From Pseudomonas sp. Au-Pse12 (GTDB lineage: Bacteria; Pseudomonadota; Gammaproteobacteria; Pseudomonadales; Pseudomonadaceae): 64,000 nucleotides of DNA. Below, piece after piece: positions 27,554-37,102 of this stretch; positions within the stretch are counted from its first letter, which is position 1; the number at the start of each line of letters is the position of its first letter. The notes below the pieces were generated by a model. It was not told the DNA's origin and searched no databases. It worked only from the letters and a program-made list of their open reading frames with translations. The DNA is taken from the NCBI RefSeq assembly GCF_021341665.1, contig NZ_JAJTTH010000001.1, positions 868,001 through 932,000 of the forward strand, read 5' to 3'. The position numbers and the translations under genes were made by a program.

Positions 27554-29350
27554 ATGCCCTCAAGCACCGTGCAACCCTGGACTCACGGCGCGCGGCTGGT
27601 GGATGCCGAGCACACCCGGTTTGCCCTGTGGGCGCCGGATGCGCGTTGCGTCAGCGTCGAGCTGGCGGACGGCCAGTCGCTGCCGATGCGCGCCCAGGCC
27701 GACGGCTGGTTCGTGATTCAGGCGCGCTGCCCGGCAGGCAGCGCCTACCGCTTCGCTATCGATGATCGGCTGCAGGTCCCGGACCCGGCCTCGCGAGCCC
27801 AGCTCGGCGACGTTCACGGGCCGAGCCTGGTGGTCGACCCCGACGCCTATCAATGGCAGCACCCGCAGTGGCGCGGCCGGCCCTGGCACGAGGCGGTGAT
27901 CTACGAACTGCACGTGGGGGTCATGGGCGGCTATCAGGCGGTGCAGCACGCCCTGCCGGCCCTGGTGGAACTGGGCGTGAGCGCCATCGAGCTGATGCCC
28001 CTGGCGGAGTTTCCCGGCGAGCGCAACTGGGGCTACGACGGCGTGCTGCCCTTCGCCCCGGAAGCCTCCTATGGCGCCCCCGAGCAGCTCAAGGCACTGA
28101 TCGACGCCGCCCATGGCCTGGGCCTGGCAGTGCTGCTGGACGTGGTCTACAACCACTTCGGCCCCGACGGCAATGACCTGCAGCAGTACGCCAAGGGCTT
28201 CTTTCGCCAGGACCTGCACACCCCCTGGGGCGCTGCCATCGACTTTCGCCGCCCGCAAGTGCGCGAATTCTTCATCGAGAACGCCCTGATGTGGCTGCTG
28301 GAGTACCGCTTCGACGGCTTGCGCCTGGATGCGGTACACGCCATCGACGATCCGGACTTCCTCCAGCAACTGGCGCAACGGGTGCGCCAGGCCGCGCCAC
28401 CGGAGCGCCACGTATGGCTGAACCTGGAAAACGAGTTCAACCAGGCCAGCCTGTTGCAACAAGGCTTCGACGCGCAGTGGAACGACGACGGGCACAACGC
28501 CCTGCACGTGCTGCTGACCGGCGAGACCGACGCCTACTACGCCGATTTCGCCGAACAGCCCACTGCGCAACTGGCGCGCTGCCTGAGCCAGGGCTTCGCC
28601 TTCCAGGGCCATGCCAACCGCCACGGCAAGGCCCGCGGCGAACCCAGCGGGCACCTGCCGCCCAGTGCGTTCGTGCTGTTTTTGCAAAACCACGACCAGA
28701 TCGGCAACCGGGCCTTTGGCGAGCGCCTCAACCAACTGGCGCCGACCCAGGCGCTGCATGCGGCGACGGTGCTGTTGCTGCTGTCACCGATGATTCCCCT
28801 GCTGTTCATGGGCGACGAAGTGGCTGCTCAGGAACCGTTCCTGTTCTTCACCAGCCACCGGGGCCAACTGGCCGACGCGGTGCGCGAAGGCCGGCGCAAC
28901 GAATTCGCCGCCTTTCGCGCCTTTGCCGACGCCGAGCAACGCCAGCGCATTCCCGACCCCAATGCCGCCTCGACCTTCCAGGCCTCGCGCCCGCGGCCCC
29001 AGCCCAGCCAGGCCGAAGCCACCCGCGAGCTGTACCGCAGCCTGTTGCAGATCCGCCACCGCGAACTGATCCCGCGCCTGCCCGGCACCCGGGCCCTGGG
29101 CTGCCAGGTACTGGCCGAAGGTGCCCTGAGTGCCAGCTGGCGCTTGGGCGACGGCAGCCTGCTGCGAATCGACCTCAACCTCGGCCCGCACCCGGTGCCC
29201 GTGAGCGCCGACGCCGCGCCGCCGCTGTGTTTCGAATACCCGGCGCAGACCTTCAAGCACTGGTGCCTGGGCCAACTGCCCGCTTTCAGCGTGCTGGTGC
29301 TGCTGACCCCCGGCCCGTCCCCGACCGCCCCTGATGGAGAATGCCCATGA
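27554..29350 (+). CDS. treZ: Malto-oligosyltrehalose trehalohydrolase
   Basis: 598-aa GH13 enzyme; ATG 27554, 13 nt after the glgA stop, replaces a longer frame that runs back into glgA. An N-terminal CBM48-like domain (LVDAEHTRFALWAPDARCVSVEL) precedes the barrel. Motifs: LLDVVYNHFGPDGNDL, the nucleophile in FDGLRLDAVHAI, the acid in WLNLENEFNQ and FLQNHDQIGNRAFG. It cuts the terminal maltosyl-trehalose bond made by TreY and releases free trehalose. It overlaps malQ by 4 nt. Confidence 0.93.
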   Translation: MPSSTVQPWTHGARLVDAEHTRFALWAPDARCVSVELADGQSLPMRAQADGWFVIQARCPAGSAYRFAIDDRLQVPDPASRAQLGDVHGPSLVVDPDAYQWQHPQWRGRPWHEAVIYELHVGVMGGYQAVQHALPALVELGVSAIELMPLAEFPGERNWGYDGVLPFAPEASYGAPEQLKALIDAAHGLGLAVLLDVVYNHFGPDGNDLQQYAKGFFRQDLHTPWGAAIDFRRPQVREFFIENALMWLLEYRFDGLRLDAVHAIDDPDFLQQLAQRVRQAAPPERHVWLNLENEFNQASLLQQGFDAQWNDDGHNALHVLLTGETDAYYADFAEQPTAQLARCLSQGFAFQGHANRHGKARGEPSGHLPPSAFVLFLQNHDQIGNRAFGERLNQLAPTQALHAATVLLLLSPMIPLLFMGDEVAAQEPFLFFTSHRGQLADAVREGRRNEFAAFRAFADAEQRQRIPDPNAASTFQASRPRPQPSQAEATRELYRSLLQIRHRELIPRLPGTRALGCQVLAEGALSASWRLGDGSLLRIDLNLGPHPVPVSADAAPPLCFEYPAQTFKHWCLGQLPAFSVLVLLTPGPSPTAPDGECP

Positions 29351-31428
29351 GCGATGCGCAACTGGAACTGCTTGCCAGCCGCGCCGGCCTGGCCGTGGAC
29401 TGGGTCGACGCCAACGGCCGCCCGCAAAGGGTCGAGGACCGGGTCCTGCGGGCGGTACTGGCCGGCCTCGGGCACCCGGCCGAAGACCCGCAACAGATCG
29501 AATACAGCCTGTTGCAGCTGCAACAGTTGCAACAGAGCCGGCACCTGCCGCCGCTGCTGACCGCCGACCTTGGCCAGCACCTGGACCTGAGCCGCTACTT
29601 CGCCGCGCACACCGCCTGCAACCTGCAGCTGGAAGATGGCAGTTCGCTGCAGGCCCACCTGGATGACCAAAGCCGGCTGCCGGGCACCCTGCCCGTGGGC
29701 TACCACGCGGTGAACATCGAAGACGAACACTTTGTCCTCGCGGTGGCGCCCGAACGCTGCTTCAGCGTCGCCGATGCGGTCCACCATCCCACCCCCCGCG
29801 CCTGGGGCCTGAGCGTGCAGCTGTACGCCCTGCGGCGCCCCGGCGATGGCGGCTTCGGCGACACCCAGGCCCTGGAGGAACTGGCGCGCCAGGCCGCCGA
29901 ACGCGGTGCCGATGCCCTGGCCATCAGCCCGCTGCACGCCATGTTCAGCAGCGACCCTTGGCGCTACAGCCCTTATTCGCCTTCCAGCCGGCTGTTCCTC
30001 AACAGCCTGTATGCCGCCCCCGGCGCCATCCTCGGCGACCGTGCCTGGCGCAGCGCCATCGAGGCCTGTGGCTTGAGCGAACAGTGTCACGACCTGGAAC
30101 AGCTGCCGTTGATCGACTGGCCCCTGGCGGCCCAGACCAAGCAGCAGGCGTTGCGAGCGCTGTATGAAGGCTTCTGCCAGGGCCAGCATCCGCTGCACGA
30201 GGATTTCGCCAGCTATCGCCGGGCCGCCGGCGAAGCCCTGGAAAACCATTGCCGCTTCGAAGCCATCCAGGTGCAGCGCGCCGCCCGCGGCGAAGACCCG
30301 GACTGGCGTCACTGGCCAGCGCAATGGCGTGACCCGGCGAGCCCGGCGCTGGCGCTGTTCGCCGAGCAACAGGCCCACGAAATCGGCTTCCATGCCTTTT
30401 GCCAGTGGCTGATCGCCCGCAGCCTGGAACGGGCGCAAAGCGCCGCCCGCAGCAGCGGCATGGGCATCGGCCTGATCGCCGACCTGGCGGTGGGCGCCGA
30501 CGGCGGTGGCAGCCAGGCCTGGAGCCGCCAGGAGCAGTTGCTGGCGAACCTGACCGTCGGCGCGCCGCCAGACATCCTCAACCGCCAGGGCCAGGGCTGG
30601 GGCATTTCGGCCTTTTCCCCGGAAGGCCTGCAACGCCACGGCTTCCGGGCCTTCATCGAAATGCTCCGGGCCAACTTCGCCCATGCCGGCGGCTTGCGCA
30701 TCGACCATGTCATGGGCCTGCAACGGCTGTGGGTGATACCCCTGGGCGCGCCGCCCAGCGACGGTGCCTACCTGTATTACCCGGTGGATGACCTGTTGCG
30801 CCTACTGACCCTGGAGTCGCATCGGCACCAGGCCATCGTGCTCGGCGAAGACCTGGGCACGGTGCCTGACGGGCTGCGGGAAAAACTCGCCGCCCGGGCC
30901 ATGCTCGGCATGCGCGTGCTGCTGTTCGAACAGGAGCATGGCTGTCGCTTCAAACCCATCCTCGACTGGCCGGACAACGCCCTGGCCACCACCAGCACCC
31001 ACGACCTGCCGCCCCTTAGCGGCTGGTGGCAGAGCCGCGACATCGACTGGAACCAGCGCCTGGGCCTGGTGGATGAAGCCACGGCGCGACACTGGCGCGA
31101 ACACCGCCAGCACGAGCGCAACGGCCTGCGCCAAGCCCTGGCCCAGGACCCGCAGAACTTTCGCGAGCACAGCCACGAGGCCGACCAGGTGGTGGATGCC
31201 AGCGTGCGTTTCCTCGGCCATACCCGCGCGCCCCTGGTGCTGCTGCCTCTGGAAGACGCCCTGGGCATCGACGAACAGCCCAACCTGCCCGGCACCCTCG
31301 ACAGCCACCCCAACTGGCGTCGGCGCCTGGCCACTGCCAGCCGGCGCTTGCTGGACGACAGCGACGCCGCGCGGCGCCTGGAGCTGCTGGCCTGCGCCCG
31401 GCAACAGGCCCTGGAGCGTGACCGATGA
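29347..31428 (+). CDS. malQ: 4-alpha-glucanotransferase (amylomaltase)
   Basis: 693-aa GH77 enzyme. ATG 29347 is preferred to 29341 because GGAG lies 7 nt upstream of it, and it overlaps the treZ stop. Family motifs: WGLSVQLYALRRPGDGGFGD, SPYSPSSRLFLNSLY, the nucleophile in GGLRIDHVMGLQRLWVIP, the acid in VLGEDLGTVPDGLRE, and TSTHDLPPLSGWW. It transfers alpha-1,4-glucan segments between malto-oligosaccharides, so it recycles short chains from GlgX and TreZ. It overlaps treY by 4 nt. Confidence 0.95.
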   Translation: MSDAQLELLASRAGLAVDWVDANGRPQRVEDRVLRAVLAGLGHPAEDPQQIEYSLLQLQQLQQSRHLPPLLTADLGQHLDLSRYFAAHTACNLQLEDGSSLQAHLDDQSRLPGTLPVGYHAVNIEDEHFVLAVAPERCFSVADAVHHPTPRAWGLSVQLYALRRPGDGGFGDTQALEELARQAAERGADALAISPLHAMFSSDPWRYSPYSPSSRLFLNSLYAAPGAILGDRAWRSAIEACGLSEQCHDLEQLPLIDWPLAAQTKQQALRALYEGFCQGQHPLHEDFASYRRAAGEALENHCRFEAIQVQRAARGEDPDWRHWPAQWRDPASPALALFAEQQAHEIGFHAFCQWLIARSLERAQSAARSSGMGIGLIADLAVGADGGGSQAWSRQEQLLANLTVGAPPDILNRQGQGWGISAFSPEGLQRHGFRAFIEMLRANFAHAGGLRIDHVMGLQRLWVIPLGAPPSDGAYLYYPVDDLLRLLTLESHRHQAIVLGEDLGTVPDGLREKLAARAMLGMRVLLFEQEHGCRFKPILDWPDNALATTSTHDLPPLSGWWQSRDIDWNQRLGLVDEATARHWREHRQHERNGLRQALAQDPQNFREHSHEADQVVDASVRFLGHTRAPLVLLPLEDALGIDEQPNLPGTLDSHPNWRRRLATASRRLLDDSDAARRLELLACARQQALERDR

Positions 31429-34211
31429 GCCCGCCGGCCACGCCGTTGCTGCGGGCCACCCTGCGCCTGCAGTTTCACCAGGGTTTCAGCCTCGACGACG
31501 CCGTGCCCCTGGTGCCCTACTTCGCCCGCCTGGGGCTGAGCCACCTCTACGCCTCGCCACTGCTGTGCGCCCGGGCCGGCTCCCTGCACGGCTACGACGT
31601 GGTCGACCCGACCCGGGTCAACCCGCAGCTGGGTGGCGAAGCGGCCCTGGTGCGGCTGGTGGCCGCTCTGCGCGAGCATGGCATGGGCCTGATACTCGAC
31701 ATCGTCTCCAACCACATGGCGGTCGGCGGCGACGACAACCCCTGGTGGCTGGACCTGCTGCGATGGGGGCGCCTGAGCCCCTATGGCGAGTTCTTCGATA
31801 TCCAGTGGCACTCCCCCGACCCGCTGCTGGAAGGCCAACTGCTGCTGCCGTTCCTTGCCAGCGACTATGGGCAGGCCTTGCAGGAAGGCCTGCTGCAACT
31901 GCAACTGGATGACGACCGCCGTGGTTTCCACGTTCGCCACGGCGGGCACTGCTTCCCCATCTGCCCCAGCGACTACGGGGAGTTGTTGCGCATCGAGCAC
32001 CCGCTGCCGAGCGCCACCGCCCAGGCCTTGAAAGCCCTGGCCGACGGCTTTGCCGCCTTACGCTTCAGCAGCGCGGCCCACGCCCAGGCGCAGCCCTTGC
32101 AACAGGCCCTGGGCCAACTGCTGCAACAGCCGCCACTGCAACGCGCCATCGCGGCTCATCTGCAAGGCTACGACTCGCGCCACGGCGAGGGTTTCCAGCG
32201 CCTGCACCGGTTGCTGGAACAGCAGAGCTATCGCCTGGCCAGTTGGCGCACCGCCGCCGATGACATCAACTGGCGGCGCTTCTTCGACGTCAACGAGCTG
32301 GGCGGCCTGCGGGTCGAACGCCCGGCGGTGTTCGAGGCCACCCACGCGAAGCTCTTCGAGCTGATCCAGCACGGCCTGGTGGACGGCCTGCGCATTGACC
32401 ATATCGACGGCCTGGCCGACCCCAGGGGCTATTGCCGCAAGCTGCGGCGTCGGCTCGACCGCCTGCGTCCGGGCCAGCACCTGCCGATCTACGTCGAGAA
32501 GATCCTCGGCGCCGGGGAAACCCTGCACCGCGACTGGGGCGTGGATGGCAGCACCGGCTACGAATTCATGAACCAGCTGTCACTGCTGCAACAGGCGCCC
32601 GAGGGCCAGCCCGTGCTGGCCGAGCTGTGGAGCCGGCACAGCCAGCGGCCCTCGGCGTTTGGCGAAGAGGCCCAGCTGGCACGCCGGCAGATCCTCAACG
32701 GTTCGCTGGCCAGCGATTTTGAAAGCGTGGCCCAGGCCCTGTTGCAAGTGGCGCGCCTGGACCTGATGAGCCGCGACCTGACCCTGGGAGCGATCCGCCG
32801 CGCGCTGCAGGAGCTGATCGTGCATTTTCCGGTGTACCGCACCTACGTCAGCGCCTGCGGCCGTGGGCACCAGGACCAGCGCCTGTTCCAACACGCCCTG
32901 GACGGCGCCCGAGCATGCCTGAGCGAGGCCGACTGGCCGGTGCTCGACTGCCTGGATCGCTGGCTCGGCGGCCAGGGCTGGCGCGGCCAACCGCCAGGGC
33001 GCGGGCGCAAGCTGTGGCGCCACGCCAGTGTGCGCTTCCAGCAACTGACATCACCGGCGGCGGCCAAGGCCGTGGAAGACACCGCCTTCTATCGCTCGGC
33101 GGTAGCACTGGCACGCAATGACGTGGGCTTCAACAGCGAGCAGTTCAGTGCGCCGATCGCGGCCTTTCATGCCGCCTGCCAGCAACGCCTGGAGCGCTTT
33201 CCCGACAACCTGCTGACCAGCGCCACCCATGACCACAAGCGCGGCGAAGACAGCCGCGCGCGCCTGGCGGTGCTCAGCGAACGGGCCCCGTGGTACGCCG
33301 CGCAGGTGGACCATTGGCGGACCCTGGCCGCGCCCCTGCGCCGGCAGGCGCATGCACCATCGGCGGGGGATGAATTGATCCTCTACCAGAGCCTGCTGGG
33401 CAGTTGGCCCCTGGACCTGCAAGGCGACGATCAGGCGGCCCTGGAGCGCTATGCGCAGCGGATCTGGCAATGGCAGCTCAAGGCCCTGCGCGAAGCCAAA
33501 TTGCACAGCAACTGGGCAGCGCCAAACAGCGACTACGAAGACGCCGTGCAAGCCTTTGTCCAGGCGCTGCTGGTGGCGCCCCAGGGCCTGGCGCTGCGCC
33601 AGTCGATTGCCGCGGCGGCCCATGCGCTGGCCCCGGCGGGCGCCCTCAACAGCCTGGCGCAAACTTTGCTGCGCATGACCGTACCGGGGGTCCCGGACCT
33701 GTACCAGGGCAACGAGTTCTGGGACTTCAGCCTGGTGGACCCGGACAACCGCCGGCCCGTCGACTACCGGGCCCGGCAGGCCGCGCTGGAAGGTGGCGGC
33801 GATCCACGGCAGTGGCTCGCGCAGTGGCGGGACGGGCGCCTCAAGCAGGCCGTGATCGCTCGGACCCTGGGCCTGCGCCGCCAGTACCCGGAGCTGTTCC
33901 AGCGGGGCCGCTACCAGCCGCTGCCGGTGCTCGGCCAGCACGCTGCGCGGGTCCTGGCGTTCATGCGCGAATACCGCGAGCAGCGGGCCGTGGTGATAGT
34001 GCCGGTGCAAGTCGCCGGCTGGCTGGAAAATCGCGCAACACCGACGATCGATGCGCCGCTTTGGGGCGACACCCGGGTGCCATTACCGTTCGACGCCGCG
34101 GGCCGAAACCTGAATGGACTTTTTTCCACGGTAACAGTCACACCCCACAGGGAACTGATGATCAGTGCCGTACTGCAAGACTTTGCGCTCAACCTCTTGA
34201 TCCAACCTTGA
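31425..34211 (+). CDS. treY: Malto-oligosyltrehalose synthase
   Basis: 928-aa GH13 intramolecular transglucosidase. N-terminal motifs LGLSHLYASPLLCARAGSLHG and LILDIVSNHMAV; the nucleophile in DGLRIDHIDGLADPRGY; the acid in IYVEKILGAGE; and late TSATHDHKRGEDSRARL plus VPGVPDLYQGNEFWD, all typical of TreY and absent from amylases. It turns the reducing end of an alpha-glucan into a trehalose unit for TreZ to release. It is translationally coupled to malQ upstream. Length is within the family's range. Confidence 0.95.
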   Translation: MSPPATPLLRATLRLQFHQGFSLDDAVPLVPYFARLGLSHLYASPLLCARAGSLHGYDVVDPTRVNPQLGGEAALVRLVAALREHGMGLILDIVSNHMAVGGDDNPWWLDLLRWGRLSPYGEFFDIQWHSPDPLLEGQLLLPFLASDYGQALQEGLLQLQLDDDRRGFHVRHGGHCFPICPSDYGELLRIEHPLPSATAQALKALADGFAALRFSSAAHAQAQPLQQALGQLLQQPPLQRAIAAHLQGYDSRHGEGFQRLHRLLEQQSYRLASWRTAADDINWRRFFDVNELGGLRVERPAVFEATHAKLFELIQHGLVDGLRIDHIDGLADPRGYCRKLRRRLDRLRPGQHLPIYVEKILGAGETLHRDWGVDGSTGYEFMNQLSLLQQAPEGQPVLAELWSRHSQRPSAFGEEAQLARRQILNGSLASDFESVAQALLQVARLDLMSRDLTLGAIRRALQELIVHFPVYRTYVSACGRGHQDQRLFQHALDGARACLSEADWPVLDCLDRWLGGQGWRGQPPGRGRKLWRHASVRFQQLTSPAAAKAVEDTAFYRSAVALARNDVGFNSEQFSAPIAAFHAACQQRLERFPDNLLTSATHDHKRGEDSRARLAVLSERAPWYAAQVDHWRTLAAPLRRQAHAPSAGDELILYQSLLGSWPLDLQGDDQAALERYAQRIWQWQLKALREAKLHSNWAAPNSDYEDAVQAFVQALLVAPQGLALRQSIAAAAHALAPAGALNSLAQTLLRMTVPGVPDLYQGNEFWDFSLVDPDNRRPVDYRARQAALEGGGDPRQWLAQWRDGRLKQAVIARTLGLRRQYPELFQRGRYQPLPVLGQHAARVLAFMREYREQRAVVIVPVQVAGWLENRATPTIDAPLWGDTRVPLPFDAAGRNLNGLFSTVTVTPHRELMISAVLQDFALNLLIQP

Positions 34212-34232
34212 GTTCAGTCCAGGAGCATTGCG

Positions 34233-34523
34233 ATGAGTACCGACGACAAACGCATTCGTGAATTCGCTTATCAGATCTGGGAGTCGGAAGGTAAGCCTGA
34301 GGGCCAGGAGGCCCGCCATTGGGACATGGCGCGCAAGCTCGCCGAGGCCGAGGCCCTGGCCCCGAGCACGCCGCCCAAGGCCAAGCCGGCAAGCGCCAAG
34401 CCCGCGGCCAGAAGCGCCGCCAAACCCAAGGCCAAGCCCGCCGCCGCGGTCGTGGTGCCGCCGGGGGAAAAACCCGCCACCGCGAAGAAGCCCCGGGCGC
34501 CGCGCAAACCGCCGGCCAACTGA
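34233..34523 (+). CDS. DUF2934 protein with Lys/Ala/Pro-rich tail
   Basis: 96 aa; GGAG 7 nt upstream. The first ~35 residues (DDKRIREFAYQIWESEGKPEG) form the DUF2934 motif. The rest is a low-complexity basic tail of Ala-Lys-Pro repeats, like histone H1 or a nucleic-acid or polyanion binder. A DUF2934 gene occupies the same position in the P. aeruginosa locus (between treY and glgX). Function unknown; a stress-linked structural role is only a guess. Confidence 0.82.
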   Translation: MSTDDKRIREFAYQIWESEGKPEGQEARHWDMARKLAEAEALAPSTPPKAKPASAKPAARSAAKPKAKPAAAVVVPPGEKPATAKKPRAPRKPPAN

Positions 34524-34637
34524 CGCCCCGGCGGCCACCTGACCCGCGTCACCCAGTGGCGCGCCCCGGCGCCACCACGGCCGCGCTCGCCCTGAAGAAC
34601 AGGCCCGCCCCGCCACCTTGTTATTGCAGGAGCCACC

Positions 34638-36800
34638 ATGAGCAGACCCAAGCAACCCGGCACGCCCTCTCCCGAGAGCGAGCCCTCGCGCATTCGTGAA
34701 GGCCTGCCCTTCCCCCTCGGCGCCACCTGGGATGGCCTGGGAGTCAACTTCGCACTGTTTTCGGCGAACGCCACCAAGGTCGAGCTCTGTGTGTTCGATG
34801 CCGCTGGCGAGGTGGAGCTCGAACGCATCGAACTGCCGGAATACACCGACGAGATCTTCCACGGCTACCTGCCCGACGCTCACCCGGGGCTGATCTACGG
34901 CTACCGCGTGCACGGTCCCTACGACCCGCAAAATGGCCATCGCTTCAACCCCAACAAGCTGCTGATCGACCCCTATGCCAAGCAACTGGTGGGCGAGCTG
35001 AAATGGTCCGAGGCGCTGTTCGGCTACACCATCGGCCACCCGGACGCCGACCTCAGTTTCGATGAGCGCGACAGCGCGCCCTTCGTGCCCAAGTGCAAGG
35101 TCATCGACCCGGCGCACACCTGGGGCCACGACCAGCGGGTCAGCGTGCCCTGGGACAAGACCGTCATCTACGAGACCCATGTGCGCGGTTTCACCATGCG
35201 CCACCCCGCGGTGCCGGAACACCTGCGGGGCAGCTTCGCCGGGCTGATGGTGGACGACGTGCTGGAGCACATCCGCACGCTCGGGGTGTCGTCGGTGGAG
35301 CTGCTGCCGATCCACGCCTTCGTCAACGACCAGCACCTGCTGCACAAGGGCATGACCAACTACTGGGGCTACAACAGCATCGCCTTCTTCGCCCCGGACC
35401 CGCGCTACCTGGCCAGCGGCAAGATCGCCGAATTCAAGGAAATGGTCGCGCACCTGCACGAAGCCGGGCTGGAGGTGATCCTCGACGTGGTCTACAACCA
35501 CACCGCCGAAGGCAACGAGCAAGGCCCGACCCTGTCCATGCGCGGCATCGACAACGCCTCCTACTACCGCCTGATGCCCGACGACAAGCGCTTCTACATC
35601 AACGATTCGGGCACCGGCAACACCCTGGACCTGAGCCACCCCTGCGTGTTGCAGATGGTCACCGACTCGCTGCGCTACTGGGCCACGGAAATGCACGTGG
35701 ACGGCTTCCGCTTCGACCTGGCGACCATTCTCGGGCGTTACCACGACGGCTTCGACGAGCGCCACAGCTTCCTGGTGGCCTGCCGCCAGGACCCGGTGCT
35801 GCGCCAAGTGAAGCTGATCGCCGAGCCTTGGGACTGCGGCCCCGGTGGCTACCAGGTGGGCAAGTTCCCGCCGGGCTGGGTGGAGTGGAACGACCGCTTT
35901 CGCGACACCGTGCGCGCCTTCTGGAAAGGCGACGACGGCCAGCTCGCGGACTTTGCCGGGCGCCTGACCGCCTCCGGTGAAATGTTCAACCAGCGCGGTC
36001 GCCGGCCCTACGCCTCGGTCAATTTCGTCACCGCCCACGACGGCTTCACCCTGCACGACCTGGTGTCCTACAACGACAAGCACAACCAGGCCAACGACGA
36101 AAACAACCAGGACGGCAGCAACCACAACCTGTCCTGGAACCACGGTGTCGAAGGCCCCAGCGATGACCCCGAGATCAACGCCCTGCGCCTGCGCCAGATG
36201 CGCAACTTCTTCGCCACCCTGCTGCTGGCCCAGGGCACGCCGATGATGGTCGCCGGCGACGAGTTCGCCCGCACCCAGCACGGCAACAACAACGCCTACT
36301 GCCAGGACAGCGAGATCGGCTGGGTCAACTGGGAGCTCGATAGCGACGGCAAATCCCTGCTCAGGTTCGTCAAGCGCCTGATCAAGCTGCGCCTGAGCTA
36401 CCCGATCCTGCGTCGCGGGCGCTTCCTGGTGGGCAGCTACAACGAAGACATCGGGGTCAAGGACGTCACCTGGCTGGCCCCCGACGGCAGCGAAATGACC
36501 ACCGAGCACTGGCAGGACGCCCACGGCCGCTGCCTGGGCATGTTGCTGGACGGGCGCGCCCAGGAAACCGGAATCCGCCGCCCGGGTGCCGACGCCACCC
36601 TGCTGCTGGTGGTCAACGCCCACCACGACATCGTCAACTTCCGCCTGCCCGAGGTGCCGGCGGGTGAATGCTGGACCTGCATGCTCGACACCCACCAGCC
36701 GGCGGTGCACGGCCAGGAACGCTTTGCCTTCGGCCACGAGTACTCGGTGACCGGGCGTTCCCTGCTGCTTTTTGAACTGCAGCACGAAGACCCGGACTGA
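34638..36800 (+). CDS. glgX: Glycogen debranching enzyme
   Basis: 720-aa GH13 isoamylase-type enzyme; GGAG 5 nt upstream. A CBM48 domain (GATWDGLGVNFALFSANATKVEL) is followed by YRVHGPYDPQNGHRFNPNKLL. The barrel holds ILDVVYNHTAEGNEQGP, the nucleophile in HVDGFRFDLATILGR, the acid in LIAEPWDCGPGGYQVG and VTAHDGFTLHDLVSYNDKHN. It hydrolyses alpha-1,6 branches of short-branched glucan, giving linear malto-oligosaccharides for TreY and MalQ. Confidence 0.95.
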   Translation: MSRPKQPGTPSPESEPSRIREGLPFPLGATWDGLGVNFALFSANATKVELCVFDAAGEVELERIELPEYTDEIFHGYLPDAHPGLIYGYRVHGPYDPQNGHRFNPNKLLIDPYAKQLVGELKWSEALFGYTIGHPDADLSFDERDSAPFVPKCKVIDPAHTWGHDQRVSVPWDKTVIYETHVRGFTMRHPAVPEHLRGSFAGLMVDDVLEHIRTLGVSSVELLPIHAFVNDQHLLHKGMTNYWGYNSIAFFAPDPRYLASGKIAEFKEMVAHLHEAGLEVILDVVYNHTAEGNEQGPTLSMRGIDNASYYRLMPDDKRFYINDSGTGNTLDLSHPCVLQMVTDSLRYWATEMHVDGFRFDLATILGRYHDGFDERHSFLVACRQDPVLRQVKLIAEPWDCGPGGYQVGKFPPGWVEWNDRFRDTVRAFWKGDDGQLADFAGRLTASGEMFNQRGRRPYASVNFVTAHDGFTLHDLVSYNDKHNQANDENNQDGSNHNLSWNHGVEGPSDDPEINALRLRQMRNFFATLLLAQGTPMMVAGDEFARTQHGNNNAYCQDSEIGWVNWELDSDGKSLLRFVKRLIKLRLSYPILRRGRFLVGSYNEDIGVKDVTWLAPDGSEMTTEHWQDAHGRCLGMLLDGRAQETGIRRPGADATLLLVVNAHHDIVNFRLPEVPAGECWTCMLDTHQPAVHGQERFAFGHEYSVTGRSLLLFELQHEDPD

Positions 36801-37102
36801 TCACCGCCGCTGAAGCCGGCCCCTGCGCTCGCCGGGCGTTCGTCAGAAGCTCGGGCCTGGCGGAAAAATGCGGCTACCCTGAGAACCGGGCGGCAATCGG
36901 CAAATTCAACTCACCCCCTGTGTCGGCAATCCGGGGCTGAGTATGATTGCGCTCGGATCACGGTGTGCCAAAGGTCGGCGACACCGGTACTTCACGCTGA
37001 GGCAAACGCCATGGAATCAGCGTTCGTGCAAACCCAGGGTCACGATTGAACAGAGGTTCAAGCGCTATTGCGGTGATCCGGAAAACAGGGATGTGACACC
37101 TC
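36801..37102. other. 302-bp gap after glgX without a supportable gene
   Basis: No ORF with a credible ribosome site, no clear terminator and no REP core were found. It probably contains the promoter of the deacetylase gene. Confidence 0.4.

Noticed and set aside
34158..34180. The end of treY repeats the glgA start context (ATGATCAG-GCCGTA-TG)
   Set aside because: The match is short and the treY frame there is a normal TreY C-terminus (leucine-rich ending), so a displaced gene start is unlikely.
34083..36785. A 900-aa minus-strand frame opposite glgX
   Set aside because: glgX on the plus strand has all catalytic motifs; the opposite frame is low-complexity Val/Ala/His sequence without family features.
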